The notes under the pieces: model-generated
Database searches by the model: none
What the model was told of the DNA's origin: nothing
Seen by the model: only the letters and a program-made list of their open reading frames with translations
DNA from: Myxococcales bacterium
Lineage (GTDB): Bacteria > Myxococcota_A > Polyangia > Polyangiales > GCA-016699535
Assembly: GCA_020633325.1 (NCBI GenBank)
Contig: JACKDX010000002.1
Coordinates: 1 to 64,000 of the forward strand
Reading direction: 5' to 3'
DNA: 64,000 bases
Program-made: the position numbers and the translations under genes
Part shown: piece by piece, positions 16,758 through 25,678 of the stretch
Layout: the number at the start of each line of letters is the position of its first letter
Position numbering within the stretch: position 1 is the stretch's first letter

Positions 16758-16957
16758 ACGCCACTTCGCTTTATGCAGCACACCCAAGCCGATCTAAGGC
16801 GCGGATGCCGCGCACGCAACTAATGTATGCTTATGTTCTTTTTTCACTAGTGGCAAGCTGGGTGCCGATTGCCAGAGTGGGCATGCCGTCGTGGTCGTAA
16901 AGCATTGCGCTTGCTCCCAGGCGGCATCGTCTTGATAATGCGGTACTTGGTTCGCAC
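16758..16957. other. Region between the ECF sigma gene and the SDR remnant
   Basis: No convincing gene is seen here. A GC hairpin (GCGCGG at 16799-16804, CCGCGC at 16808-16813) may mark the end of the arsM-sigma transcript on the reverse strand, but no T tract follows. The short reverse-strand frames directly after the sigma stop match nothing I recognise. Confidence 0.4.
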
Positions 16958-17548
16958 CTACGAACAACAGCCGTCGGGGACGTTGCCCTCCGCGCGTACC
17001 TCGCAACCGATGACGCGACGGCGAGCGTCGAGTGCGATATGGCAGCAGTCCTCAAGCGCCGTTCGCAGCTTCTGCCGTCCCCGCTGCACCCGCGATTTCA
17101 TCCCAGAGAGCGAGAGGCCGAGCAACTTGGCCGCCTCCTTTTGGCGTAGCCCCTCGAGCTCAGTCAGGCTCAGCGCTTCCCGGTAGGGCGACGGCAGCAT
17201 GGAGACCAGCAAAGCTGCATACTTCGCAACCTCCGTTTCGACGGAGCCGTCATTGTCTTGGGGTCTATGTGAGGGCTCTTGGGGGGCGCTCTTCGCCTGC
17301 GGATGCCGAGCGACATCTCGAGCGTGATCGCCGATAGCGCTTCGTGCAACCTGGTATACCCATGGCCCGAAACGCTGGTCATCGCGCAACGAGGGCAGGC
17401 CACGCTGGATGCGGAGGAAAACGTCTTGGATCACGTCGTCGATATCTGCGCGGCCTACTCGCTTGGCGACGAAAGGTCGGAGCTTCGCTTCGAGCTCACG
17501 CCATGCTCGTTCACTCGTAAGAGCTGCGGGATTGACATTCTCGATCAT
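16958..17548 (-). CDS. ECF (SigZ-like) RNA polymerase sigma factor with a C-terminal cysteine tail
   Basis: This 196-residue sigma-70-family protein shows region 2 (ADIDDVIQDVFLRI, about 34-47) and region 4 (LSLTELEGLRQKEAAKLLGLS, about 126-146). All five of its cysteines lie in the last 28 residues: C168, C169, C181, C194 and C195. Such a tail suggests direct metal or metalloid sensing instead of an anti-sigma factor, and no anti-sigma gene is adjacent. The ATG overlaps the arsM stop by 4 bp (ATGA), so the two are co-translated, which points to arsenic or a related metalloid as the signal. SigZ-type factors next to arsM recur in bacteria as far as I know; the sensing role here is inference. 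Confidence 0.85.
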   Translation of the reverse strand: MIENVNPAALTSERAWRELEAKLRPFVAKRVGRADIDDVIQDVFLRIQRGLPSLRDDQRFGPWVYQVARSAIGDHARDVARHPQAKSAPQEPSHRPQDNDGSVETEVAKYAALLVSMLPSPYREALSLTELEGLRQKEAAKLLGLSLSGMKSRVQRGRQKLRTALEDCCHIALDARRRVIGCEVRAEGNVPDGCCS

Positions 17549-18378
17549 GCGGCCCCTTCAGAACTACAACACGTTGGCGCGCAGCACGTGGAGTCACCGG
17601 GCTTTATCGCCTCGATGGTGGCCGAGGCAACATAGTTCTCCACGCCGGAGCCGGGCAGCCACTCGCCGATGAACGCGCGGCTCTCTGTCTTTACCGCCAC
17701 TTCGATGCTATCGAAGCCGGCTGCGCGGAGGAGCGTGCGGATGGTCTCGACGCTTGCCGCACCCGAGATGCAGCCCGTCAGCGCCGTGACATCGTTCTTG
17801 AACGACTCGGGGAGCGCCCGCGTCATTACGACGTCGGAGATGGCGAGGCGCCCACCGGGCTTCAGCACCCGAAAGGCCTCCTGAAAGACCGCGCCCTTGT
17901 CCGGGCTCAAATTGATCACGCAGTTCGATAGGATGACGTCGACCGTGCCATCCGCAATCGGCAGGTGCTCGATCTCACCGAGACGAAAGTCCACGTTCGT
18001 AGTACCGAGCTTCTGCGCGTTCGTTCGCGCTTTCGACACCATATCCGGTGTCATATCGACGCCAATGACGTGCCCTTTTGGTCCCACCCGCTTGGCGGCA
18101 AGGAAGCAGTCGAAGCCCCCTCCCGCTCCGAGATCAAGAACAGTCTCGCCCTCACGGAGATCGGCGATGGCCTGCGGGTTTCCGCAGCCGAGGTCCATGT
18201 TCGCGCCCTCAGGAACCGCCGCTAAGTCTTCGGCGGAATAGCCTAATCCCAAGCTAGCGTTTGCCCCTGCCCCGCAGCTTCCCGGCGCACAACAGCTCCC
18301 GCCTGCCGTTGAGCGGGCGATATTTCCGTACTCTTCACGCACCTGGGTGCGAATCTCGTCCTTGGTCTGTTCGTCCAT
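17545..18378 (-). CDS. arsM: Arsenite S-adenosylmethionine methyltransferase ArsM
   Basis: ArsM methylates trivalent arsenic using SAM, giving methylated and finally volatile arsenicals. The ATG at 18378 (277 residues) is chosen because AGGAGG lies 8 bp upstream; an open frame extending to 18663 lacks similarity. The SAM motif LDLGAGGGFDC is at 81-91. The cysteines expected to bind As(III), C65 (DLGCGNP), C153 (SNCVIN) and C203 (TGCISG), are all present. Extra Cys pairs occur near the N-terminus (C29, C30, C35) and in a terminal CCAPTCC tail. It forms an operon with the downstream ECF sigma gene. Confidence 0.93.
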   Translation of the reverse strand: MDEQTKDEIRTQVREEYGNIARSTAGGSCCAPGSCGAGANASLGLGYSAEDLAAVPEGANMDLGCGNPQAIADLREGETVLDLGAGGGFDCFLAAKRVGPKGHVIGVDMTPDMVSKARTNAQKLGTTNVDFRLGEIEHLPIADGTVDVILSNCVINLSPDKGAVFQEAFRVLKPGGRLAISDVVMTRALPESFKNDVTALTGCISGAASVETIRTLLRAAGFDSIEVAVKTESRAFIGEWLPGSGVENYVASATIEAIKPGDSTCCAPTCCSSEGAA

Positions 18379-18446
18379 TTTGGTAGCCTCCTGTTTATCA
18401 AGACGGGGATTTCGCCGAAAGGACGCAGCGACGCCCCCCACTCTGT

Positions 18447-18468
18447 GCGCTCCTCCGCGGCGGAGCGC
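18447..18468. promoter_or_regulatory. GC-rich palindrome upstream of arsM
   Basis: A 22-bp palindrome with ten of eleven pairs matching (arms GCGCTCC and GGAGCGC) sits about 70 bp upstream of arsM and 115 bp after the stop of the preceding gene on the same strand. It may be an operator for arsM or an intrinsic terminator without a T tract. Confidence 0.35.
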
Positions 18469-18583
18469 TCGAACTTTCAACGAATGCTGCCCCGCGTTCG
18501 ATGATGCGTAACGACTTGAGCTCAAGGGGCGGATTGTACTGGGGTTCTCGGGGGCACGCTGCCAAATAGCAATCCGATGGGTA

Positions 18584-19612
18584 TTAAATTCGACGGCGCC
18601 GGAGCAGAGCACCCAACAGAATGAATGTGACAAGCCAGAAGGCGGGAACGGGTGCCGAGACAACCGAACAACCGGGGATGCCTCCGCCGCCTCGCAGTGT
18701 CATGTTGCCCAGTTCAGGGCCGTTGTTGGGATCAGTGGGGTCAGTACCTTGGCGGGATTCGTCGCCGTCGCTAATGCCGTCACCGTCGCTGTCACTGTTG
18801 TTCGGATCGGTTCCTAGTTCGCCTTCCTCTTGATCCGACAGACCATCCCCATCGGAATCGACCGCTTCTTCGCCGTCCTGCGTTTTTCTATCACTCGCGC
18901 TTTCGCTCCAGCGCTTCTCGCCATCTGCAGCGCCGCCATGACATGCGATGTCGGCATCCAAGTTGGCTTCATTGCTGGAGGTGCCCATCACGAAGGATAC
19001 CTCGCGCTGATTGGTTACGTCAGTCAAATGGGCACGTCGCAAGGCGAAGTCCACAAAGAAATCATCATCGTCACCAAATGACGAGCCGAAGTTGCTGCCC
19101 TCGGCGCGGACGCTGCGTGCATGTGTCTGCACATTGTAGGTGCGAAGCTCGGTCTCGCTGGGGTCTTCGGGGTCGTTGGGCAGTGTGGTTTCCGTGTTTT
19201 GCCGTAGATAGACCCGGTCGTCGTCTTCCAAACCGCTAAGACCTACAAGGTACTCGTAGGTGTTTCGACGCAAGTCGGTATCGATTTGCACGTTCCACGC
19301 AAAAGCTTGAAACTTATTAGGGTTAGCTCGGGGATCACCGTCGACTCGAATGCGGAAGTACCAAAAGCCATTATTGCTATGAAAGTATAAGGCAGGGTAT
19401 TGGGCGTTGCCCACCACATCGCGATGCTCAAGCGCATCCGGCTCATCGCCCAAAGGATCTCTGGATGGTTCATCGTGACATTCGATGACCTTCCAGGCGT
19501 TGTCTTGAGGCCACTGCGGGTCTTGCTGCGCTTGCGCGGTCTCGATTCGCACAATGCCCACGAGGCATACTACCCCAAGGGCAATCGATAAATGCAGTTT
19601 CGGCATGCTCAT
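18584..19612 (-). CDS. Secreted protein with calcium-type TSP3 repeats and a MYXO-CTERM-like tail
   Basis: The 342-residue protein begins with a signal peptide (from MSMPKLHLSIALG to AQAQ). Its N-terminal 200 residues have no match I recognise. Two thrombospondin type 3-like repeats (DSDGDGLSDQEEGELGTDP and DSDGDGISDGDESRQGTDP) follow. The tail has Gly-Cys-Ser, a Pro-led hydrophobic helix and a terminal RRRR, the layout of the MYXO-CTERM sorting signal. That signal is processed and lipid-anchored at the surface in Myxococcota. The start at 19612 overlaps the stop of the upstream OmpA gene by 4 bp and has a GGAGG site, so the two are co-expressed. Confidence 0.8.
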   Translation of the reverse strand: MSMPKLHLSIALGVVCLVGIVRIETAQAQQDPQWPQDNAWKVIECHDEPSRDPLGDEPDALEHRDVVGNAQYPALYFHSNNGFWYFRIRVDGDPRANPNKFQAFAWNVQIDTDLRRNTYEYLVGLSGLEDDDRVYLRQNTETTLPNDPEDPSETELRTYNVQTHARSVRAEGSNFGSSFGDDDDFFVDFALRRAHLTDVTNQREVSFVMGTSSNEANLDADIACHGGAADGEKRWSESASDRKTQDGEEAVDSDGDGLSDQEEGELGTDPNNSDSDGDGISDGDESRQGTDPTDPNNGPELGNMTLRGGGGIPGCSVVSAPVPAFWLVTFILLGALLRRRRI

Positions 19613-21072
19613 TGCGCCTCCCATTTTACGCGAAACTCCACCCGTCGGTTGCGAGCGCGACCGCGCTGCGTGACGTTACTGGCGATCGGTTTGCCCTCTC
19701 CGTAGCCTTTGGCACTGACACGGTCTTCGTCCGCACCTTGCTCTAGCAGGAATGTGCGCACCGTTTCAGCTCTCTTCTGTGAAAGTTGTTGGTTGTATTG
19801 CGAGGGCCCTACGGAATCCGCATAACCTTCCACCCTGAGCTTCATCTCTGGATTGGCATCCACGATCTTTGCCACTTCTGTCACCATGGGCTTGCTACGA
19901 TCGGCAAGCTGACTACTATCGGTGTTGAAGTAGATGTTTTGGAGCGTGATGATTTCCGAGCCCTCTAGGCGCACGTAATCCGGACAGCCGTCCTCGTCTC
20001 TGAACTGATTCATGGTCTCAGGCGCAGTAGGACATTCATCGTCGCCATCCAACAAGCCATCTTTGTCGTTGTCAGCTTCAGGACAACCGTCTTTGTCCTG
20101 AAAACCATCGTAGTCTTCTTTTTCGTTGGGACACTTGTCTGTGTTGTTGGGGATGCCGTCGCCATCGCGATCCTGGGGAGTGGGTCGAGGCTTTGCGGCC
20201 TCGGGAGCGTAAGCGATCCCCAAGCCGGCACGCAGATCAGGAGAGCCCACACCGGTACTGACTGCTGTGCCGGCAAAACCTGTCAGCCTCCAATGGGAGG
20301 CAAACCAATGCTCGATGCCGCCCCGGATTTCGGCCGGCGTTTCTGCAGGGCCAAAGAAATCTCGCGTGGCGGTAGCGACCCCCACATCAAACAGAAGAGC
20401 CGTATTCGGATGATCTCCAAAAGCCCATCGCAAACCAGCTTTTGCGCCCACCTCGCTTCCACCGGTGTAATCCAGGGCCGTCTCATTATCGCGCAGTAAA
20501 GCAAACGCATTGAGCAGCAACTGCACCCGGCCCCAATGCTGAGAGAACGCAAGCGTGGGCCGAACGCCGAACCCGTAGGCTATAACGTTGTCATCAGAGC
20601 TCGTCGGCAAAAGCACAGGCACATGAAGGGCCAAAGCGGTGAAATAGCCCAACTGCCATCGGTAGGCGACACGCAGCGTGACGTCGCCAACGGCCGCCCC
20701 GCTTTGATCGGGTACCGCCGCGATGACATCACTTTCCGGTTCCCTGAGCAGCATGAGGGGCAGATGTGCACCAATTTCGAGTCCTTTCCATAGCGTGATG
20801 CTCCCGACCAAATCCATCCCAATGAAGTGCTGAACCAAACTCTCCTCTGCGTCGCCCATGCTTAGCACCACTGGATTGAGGGCGTAGTTGCCCCACAACG
20901 CCAAGTAAGGGAGCAGTTCGGGTCGCGTGTCTGCACCCTCGATCGACAGGATGCCGTCGGGCGAGCCGGCTGGCGTAAATCGTTCACCGCCAAGCCGTTG
21001 TGCAGACGCCCTCGTCGACACACCCACAGCTAGGCAAACCAGAAAAGAGGTCACGTAAAAGTGTATTCGCAT
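19609..21072 (-). CDS. OmpA family outer membrane protein with TSP3 repeats
   Basis: The protein has 487 residues: a signal peptide (to about residue 24), a beta-barrel-like N-terminal domain of about 270 residues, a linker of thrombospondin type 3 repeats with paired Cys and Asp-rich loops (DRDGDGIPNNTDKCP, DNDKDGLLDGDDECP), and a C-terminal OmpA domain. The OmpA domain includes the peptidoglycan-binding Asp and Arg (NTDSSQL, EGYADSVG, NQQLSQKRAETV, NRRVEFRV). It would anchor the outer membrane to the cell wall. The downstream gene overlaps it by 4 bp and also carries TSP3 repeats, so the two may bind calcium and act together at the surface. Confidence 0.9.
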   Translation of the reverse strand: MRIHFYVTSFLVCLAVGVSTRASAQRLGGERFTPAGSPDGILSIEGADTRPELLPYLALWGNYALNPVVLSMGDAEESLVQHFIGMDLVGSITLWKGLEIGAHLPLMLLREPESDVIAAVPDQSGAAVGDVTLRVAYRWQLGYFTALALHVPVLLPTSSDDNVIAYGFGVRPTLAFSQHWGRVQLLLNAFALLRDNETALDYTGGSEVGAKAGLRWAFGDHPNTALLFDVGVATATRDFFGPAETPAEIRGGIEHWFASHWRLTGFAGTAVSTGVGSPDLRAGLGIAYAPEAAKPRPTPQDRDGDGIPNNTDKCPNEKEDYDGFQDKDGCPEADNDKDGLLDGDDECPTAPETMNQFRDEDGCPDYVRLEGSEIITLQNIYFNTDSSQLADRSKPMVTEVAKIVDANPEMKLRVEGYADSVGPSQYNQQLSQKRAETVRTFLLEQGADEDRVSAKGYGEGKPIASNVTQRGRARNRRVEFRVKWEAQ

Positions 21073-21265
21073 GGCTCCAATCCTGAAATGATTACGCGAG
21101 CGCTAATCATCGGCTACACTAAGCAAGGACGCAGCGAATTTCAACCTAAATGCGAAAATTTTGGCGCGTAAGAGACGGCCAAGCCCAAAGGCCCAAAACG
21201 CCATCCAAAAAAAGTCCAAGCGTCGTCGTTGCTGCCGTGTGCCAGAGGTTTAGGAAATTCATCCG

Positions 21266-22369
21266 CTAATCCCGACATAGTTGTTCGTAACACGCTCGCA
21301 CACTGCTGGTGTAATGCATAAACTTTTCAAGTTGGTTCAGATCCAACGCCTGCGGACCATCGCAAAGCGCCACTTCCTTGCGTGGATGGAAATCCACCAA
21401 CACCATCGCGGCCCCTGCAATGATTCCCTGTCCTGTCGCATGAAAGATATCCATGATTCCGTCAGGTGCCACTGCCGCGCTTCCCACGCTGTGGGAAGGG
21501 TCCACACATACGGGCAATCGCGTTTGGCGGCGCACCACGGGCACGTGCCCAAAATCCACCAAATTGCGATGCGGCGCTCCCATGAGACTTTTCACTCCGC
21601 GCAGACAAAATACAATGTTGGGATTACCCTCGCTTGCGATATATTCACATGCGTTGAGCGATTCCTCTAACGAAATACCCATGCCGCGCTTGAAAAGCAC
21701 CGGAAATACCTTTTGCTCGCCAACGGATCGTAGTAGTTCAAAATTTTGAGCGTTTCGCGTTCCAATCTGCAACATCACTCCCGTAGGATTTCCAGTTTGC
21801 TCCAAGGCCTCGTTGATTTCATCGAGCTGGCGCGCATCGGTTACTTCCATGGCCACGATGCGCACACCGTACTTCCCAGCCAGTTCAAACACGTAAGGCA
21901 AACAGCGTTTGCCGAGACCTTGAAATTCATACGGACTGGTACGCGGTTTATACGCACCCATGCGCGTGGTTACAATTCCATTTTTCTGTAAGGCAGCCAT
22001 CGTCATTTCGACGTGTTCCCTGTTGTCCACCGCACACAACCCCGCAAAGACATGCAGATGCGACTCGTCAATAGAAACGCCGTTGTATTCAAAACCCACG
22101 TTTTGCAACTCATCTGCTTGGTGTCGTCCAATCAAACGGTACTTCGTGGAAACCCGTATCACACGCAACACGCCCGGCAATGCTTCAAACGCCATAGTCG
22201 GCACATTGGCTGTGGAGCCGATCAAATGGATTTCTGTAAACGTATGCCCCGTCCCTGAGAATTCGTAGGGCTTGGTGGTCACGCCAGGAAACTGGGCGGC
22301 GAGCTTAACAACGGCATCAACCACGTCACGTTGTTTCGTCTGCGCTTTTGGTTCAAGAATGATGATCAT
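21266..22369 (-). CDS. aroF: 3-deoxy-7-phosphoheptulonate (DAHP) synthase, type I-beta, divergent
   Basis: DAHP synthase condenses phosphoenolpyruvate and erythrose 4-phosphate, the first step of aromatic amino acid synthesis. The ATG at 22369 gives 367 residues: an N-terminal ferredoxin-like/ACT-like regulatory domain (about 1-90) and the TIM barrel. Conserved segments seen are MGAYKPRTSPYEFQGLG, QIGTRNAQN, FKRGMGISLEE and CVDPSHSVG. Some normally fixed residues differ: AGLCAVD for AGPCSVE, FCLRG for the usual CERG, and VDFH for VEVH at a metal-ligand position. It may be a specialised or altered enzyme. It stands alone, not with other aromatic genes. Confidence 0.85.
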   Translation of the reverse strand: MIIILEPKAQTKQRDVVDAVVKLAAQFPGVTTKPYEFSGTGHTFTEIHLIGSTANVPTMAFEALPGVLRVIRVSTKYRLIGRHQADELQNVGFEYNGVSIDESHLHVFAGLCAVDNREHVEMTMAALQKNGIVTTRMGAYKPRTSPYEFQGLGKRCLPYVFELAGKYGVRIVAMEVTDARQLDEINEALEQTGNPTGVMLQIGTRNAQNFELLRSVGEQKVFPVLFKRGMGISLEESLNACEYIASEGNPNIVFCLRGVKSLMGAPHRNLVDFGHVPVVRRQTRLPVCVDPSHSVGSAAVAPDGIMDIFHATGQGIIAGAAMVLVDFHPRKEVALCDGPQALDLNQLEKFMHYTSSVRACYEQLCRD

Positions 22370-22387
22370 GATTTTGCTACAATCTAC

Positions 22388-22408
22388 ATGCGACGCGCTT
22401 GGTCGCAT
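22388..22408. promoter_or_regulatory. Inverted repeat upstream of the DAHP synthase gene
   Basis: ATGCGAC (22388-22394) and GTCGCAT (22402-22408) are perfect arms around 7 nt, ending 19 bp upstream of the ATG. An operator or leader hairpin is possible; no leader peptide is evident. Confidence 0.35.
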
Positions 22409-22545
22409 TTAGCATGCAGATACGACTTATACAAAGAGCATCCCCTTAAACCGCGGCAGCATGCATCAGGGAGGCAAGGCTCAGTTTTGACGCCTTCAGC
22501 GCAGATGCGCCGCGGATCGTATGCGTCACTCGTCCCCTCGACGTT

Positions 22546-24912
22546 CTATCTGCCGGCGGTCCACTGGACGGCGGCGTCAAAGAGAGCCCAGCCTTTGGCG
22601 CTTGCGGTAAATTTGGCAATCGCATCTGCAGTTGCAAACAAGCCCGTGCGGCGGGCCGGGGCGATCTGGCTGCCTACCATCGCCGTGCCGCTCTCATAAC
22701 CAAAGGAGGCAGCTTTGTCCGTCGCGCCGCTTAGGCTGGCCGCGACCGTCGCGCCGTTGGCAGGAACGCCCCAACTGTAGTCCGCGGGGCTACTGGTCAC
22801 GGAGTTGAGGTTGCCTGAAAAGCCCGCCGCAAGTGGATGGGATGGCGAGACAATATTCAGACCGGTTTGCCCAGGGCTCGTACCCTCCTGAGATCCCCAC
22901 TTGGGCCGCGTCAGGGCAAGCTCGTCAAAGAGTCGAGCGTTCAGACACAGGACGGGTGCGGTGGCCTTTCGGAATTTCTTGCCAACAGCACCCTCCTTTG
23001 CGGAAGGGGAGATTAAGACGAGGTCGGCGCCGTTCGCACTGCGTTTGCTGGCTTTGGAACCTATAATCACGGTGACGTTCGCGCCCAGATTAGTCGAGAG
23101 GCGATTTTTAATTGCTTGCTCTGCCGCATCAAGCTGTTTCGCGCCGACCACGAACAAAACCGGCCAACCGGCAGTGGTGCCATTGGACACGACTACGTTC
23201 CGAGATCCCGAAAGAGCAGTGTTGCCTGCGGCATCTTGCGCGCGCGCTTGGATGGTATGGTTGCCATCGGGCCAACTCGTCGTATCCCACGTGAAGGTAT
23301 AGGGGCTTGCACTGCGGCTCGCGACCACGGTGCCGTCGATAAGAACTTCGACCTGAGAGACTCCGACGTTGTCCTGTGCCGTCGCGAGGACGGTGACGTT
23401 TCCTGAGAGAACAGCACCAGACGGTGGTTGGTCTAGATTCACGACGGGTGCGACGGTGTCAGCAGCGGTGTTGCCAAATGTTAAGTGCAGTGTGGAGACG
23501 ACCTGATTCTCTGAGTTGTCCTTGAGAGTCATGGTTACTGTGTGGGGTCCGTCCTCGAAGTCATCGCTTGTGATGTTCGTGAAAATCTCCGAGTTCGTGG
23601 AACCGCTTCCATACCAGCCCCCGGCAGAGGCAAACTGGCCGTCAATCCGTACTTCCCAGCCAGCCAGTTGGAAATTGTCGCTCGCGCTGGCGTGCATTTG
23701 AAACACCCCCGATAGCGTCGCGTTGTTGGAGGGCTCGAGCACTGTTAAGGTGGGAGCCTCGGCATCACGAAAGACGGTGACTTCGTAGCTTAGCACATTC
23801 GGGTCGGTTTTTCCCGAGCCATCAGTCGCCTGGGTCCGAAGCGTGTGCGTGCCGGTGGGTTCGGTGCGGGTGTCCCACAAAAAGCGTCCTATGCTGTCGA
23901 TGGGACGTGCGATCTCATCCACCCAGAGTTCATTGAGCACTACGCCCCGTGAATCGAACTTGCCGACCAATAGCTCCATCACGCCTGCAGCCTTCCCCGT
24001 GGGAGACATGCCGCCCAAGGCCGAATAGGGTGCGTCACGATCATCGCCGTAGCGTTTTTCTTCAAGCAGAGTCTGGACCATGCGACCGCACACGGGACAC
24101 CAACTGTCACCGTTTCTCATCCGGCATTGTGGCGCAGGTCGGTAGACGCATTGCGGATACAGTCCACCGCCCTCGATAGGCGGTGGCTGTGCGGACGGAT
24201 CGGCGTAGGCCCGCGCAAACTTTTGTCCGAGGGCATCACTTGTGAGATTGGGTATAGTTACCCAACCATATTCGCCGCCGGAGTAACAGCCTGTATACTC
24301 AGAATACTCGTCGCCCAGTCTGAAGATCGCATGTCCCAGCTCATGGGTAAGGGTATTGAGGTTACCCGGCTGAGTGGTGATGACAGTTCGTCCACCCGAA
24401 ATGTGGCTGGTCGGACGCGCGGCATACGCCCGGCCCACGGGCGAATTGATGAGTAGAATGACGGTATCGACGTCAGGCGCGTTTTGGGCTGCAGCAAACA
24501 GTAGGGCATTGGTGTCGTAGGGAATGGCAGCGCCAGAGACGCCCCGCGCACCAAACGCGGTATCTGTTAAATCAGCGTCTGCCAGGTCACTGGTCGCCGA
24601 GGCCACATCGATGCGATGGAAATTAAACAGGGAGGGATCCAAATCCACGAATCCCTGCCCTTGAGGCAAGTTCTTCAGTCCTTGGATCAAGTTAGAAATG
24701 GCCGTGGCAAATTGATTTAACTCGTTTGCGGTATAGCCATCTCCCAAAAAAACGATGTCTTGAGCCGTTGAGAGGCTGGAATTGATCTCGCTTGATACCG
24801 GTCTGTTGCACAAATCTGGACGGCTTGAGCAACTCAGCGTTTGCGCCATCGCACCTGAGGCACACAGCGATCCCAGCGCTAAGCCTACCACCATGATGAG
24901 GCCACGAATCAT
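22546..24912 (-). CDS. Secreted M64 family metallopeptidase with Ig-like repeats
   Basis: This 788-residue protein has a signal peptide (cleavage near AMAQ, residue 24) and a peptidase M64 (IgA peptidase) domain to about residue 330, with the zinc site HELGHAIFRLGDE starting at H190. Two or more Ig-like modules follow (starting EAPTLTVLEPS and VAPVVNLDQP, the latter with the AQDNVGVSQVEVLIDG signature). A C-terminal domain of about 200 residues ending AAVQWTAGR is unassigned. The role is probably extracellular protein degradation. Its start overlaps the stop of a lipoprotein gene by 4 bp, so the pair is an operon. Confidence 0.88.
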   Translation of the reverse strand: MIRGLIMVVGLALGSLCASGAMAQTLSCSSRPDLCNRPVSSEINSSLSTAQDIVFLGDGYTANELNQFATAISNLIQGLKNLPQGQGFVDLDPSLFNFHRIDVASATSDLADADLTDTAFGARGVSGAAIPYDTNALLFAAAQNAPDVDTVILLINSPVGRAYAARPTSHISGGRTVITTQPGNLNTLTHELGHAIFRLGDEYSEYTGCYSGGEYGWVTIPNLTSDALGQKFARAYADPSAQPPPIEGGGLYPQCVYRPAPQCRMRNGDSWCPVCGRMVQTLLEEKRYGDDRDAPYSALGGMSPTGKAAGVMELLVGKFDSRGVVLNELWVDEIARPIDSIGRFLWDTRTEPTGTHTLRTQATDGSGKTDPNVLSYEVTVFRDAEAPTLTVLEPSNNATLSGVFQMHASASDNFQLAGWEVRIDGQFASAGGWYGSGSTNSEIFTNITSDDFEDGPHTVTMTLKDNSENQVVSTLHLTFGNTAADTVAPVVNLDQPPSGAVLSGNVTVLATAQDNVGVSQVEVLIDGTVVASRSASPYTFTWDTTSWPDGNHTIQARAQDAAGNTALSGSRNVVVSNGTTAGWPVLFVVGAKQLDAAEQAIKNRLSTNLGANVTVIIGSKASKRSANGADLVLISPSAKEGAVGKKFRKATAPVLCLNARLFDELALTRPKWGSQEGTSPGQTGLNIVSPSHPLAAGFSGNLNSVTSSPADYSWGVPANGATVAASLSGATDKAASFGYESGTAMVGSQIAPARRTGLFATADAIAKFTASAKGWALFDAAVQWTAGR

Positions 24913-25418
24913 TGGGTGACCTCCGCCAGGTTTCGCGTAGCGGTGGTGGGAGCCCGATCCGGCGCATGATGGCTGACCGCGGTCAGTGTTTCGGAGCCGG
25001 TGCTATAGGGAACCTTGAGCAAGATCGTGGTTTCGTGAGGTATCTCCACGTCTCCCTCGAAATGGGATTCCGTCTGAGGGCAATCGCAAAGCTTGGGCAA
25101 AGTGGCGGTGGCGGTTCCAAGCAATGCAGCGCTATGGGCATCCCGCACTTCGACGCGGAGGTCCCCCTGGTTGTGCTCGGCCACAAAAGGATAGTCCTTT
25201 TTTGCGCCGAAGACGATGGCGAGTTGACCCCCGCGCGAGACGCGGACGCCCACCAGCGCGGTCTTCAGGGATGACGCCGCAGAGGAAAGAGACGATGCTG
25301 CCGGCTCGGCTTCAGGGGTTTCGATGCCCTCTTCGCAGCCGACTAGCGGGCAGACAAAAACAACTGCAGCTAGGGTTATGGGCCACAGTCGCGAAAGAAA
25401 ATGCTTGGGAATTTGCAT
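24909..25418 (-). CDS. Putative lipoprotein, partner of the M64 peptidase
   Basis: From the ATG at 25418 the product has 169 residues and begins with a lipoprotein signal ending in PLVGC. A Ser/Ala-rich linker follows, then a small domain with a CDCP motif. I do not recognise the domain; its alternating hydrophobic pattern suggests a beta sandwich. The 4-bp overlap with the downstream peptidase gene suggests a shared function, such as an inhibitor, chaperone or adhesin at the outer membrane. An in-frame start at 25466 would add residues before the signal peptide and is unlikely. Confidence 0.65.
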   Translation of the reverse strand: MQIPKHFLSRLWPITLAAVVFVCPLVGCEEGIETPEAEPAASSLSSAASSLKTALVGVRVSRGGQLAIVFGAKKDYPFVAEHNQGDLRVEVRDAHSAALLGTATATLPKLCDCPQTESHFEGDVEIPHETTILLKVPYSTGSETLTAVSHHAPDRAPTTATRNLAEVTQ

Positions 25419-25678
25419 GGCCAATGGTTTAGCACGTCCATGGTCGAGGTGCTCGTGAACCCACAAAAACGAGGCGTGTCTCTTATCTGATTGGGGCGTG
25501 CTCCTTGGGGCCGAATATGCGCCTATACTTTAGCTGGCGGGATTCCATAGCGGTCAGTAGCGCACAATTCACCTAGTCAGTGGAATACGGAGGATACTGG
25601 GGTCCTTTCGCGAACATATCGCGATACCAAAGAAAAATGCGCTTGCTTTAGACAAAAACCGTGTCATAGGAGACTACG

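Noticed and set aside
16794..17055. Two reverse-strand frames after the sigma factor stop
   Set aside because: They overlap the sigma gene in other frames and match no family; the short frame ending near 16831 could be a remnant but I cannot support it.
18379..18663. Long N-terminal extension of ArsM
   Set aside because: The AGGAGG site sits before the ATG at 18378 and the extra residues show no similarity to ArsM.
22331..22699. Forward-strand frame of 122 codons
   Set aside because: It runs across the DAHP synthase promoter and the 3' end of the M64 gene and has no plausible domain; a shadow.
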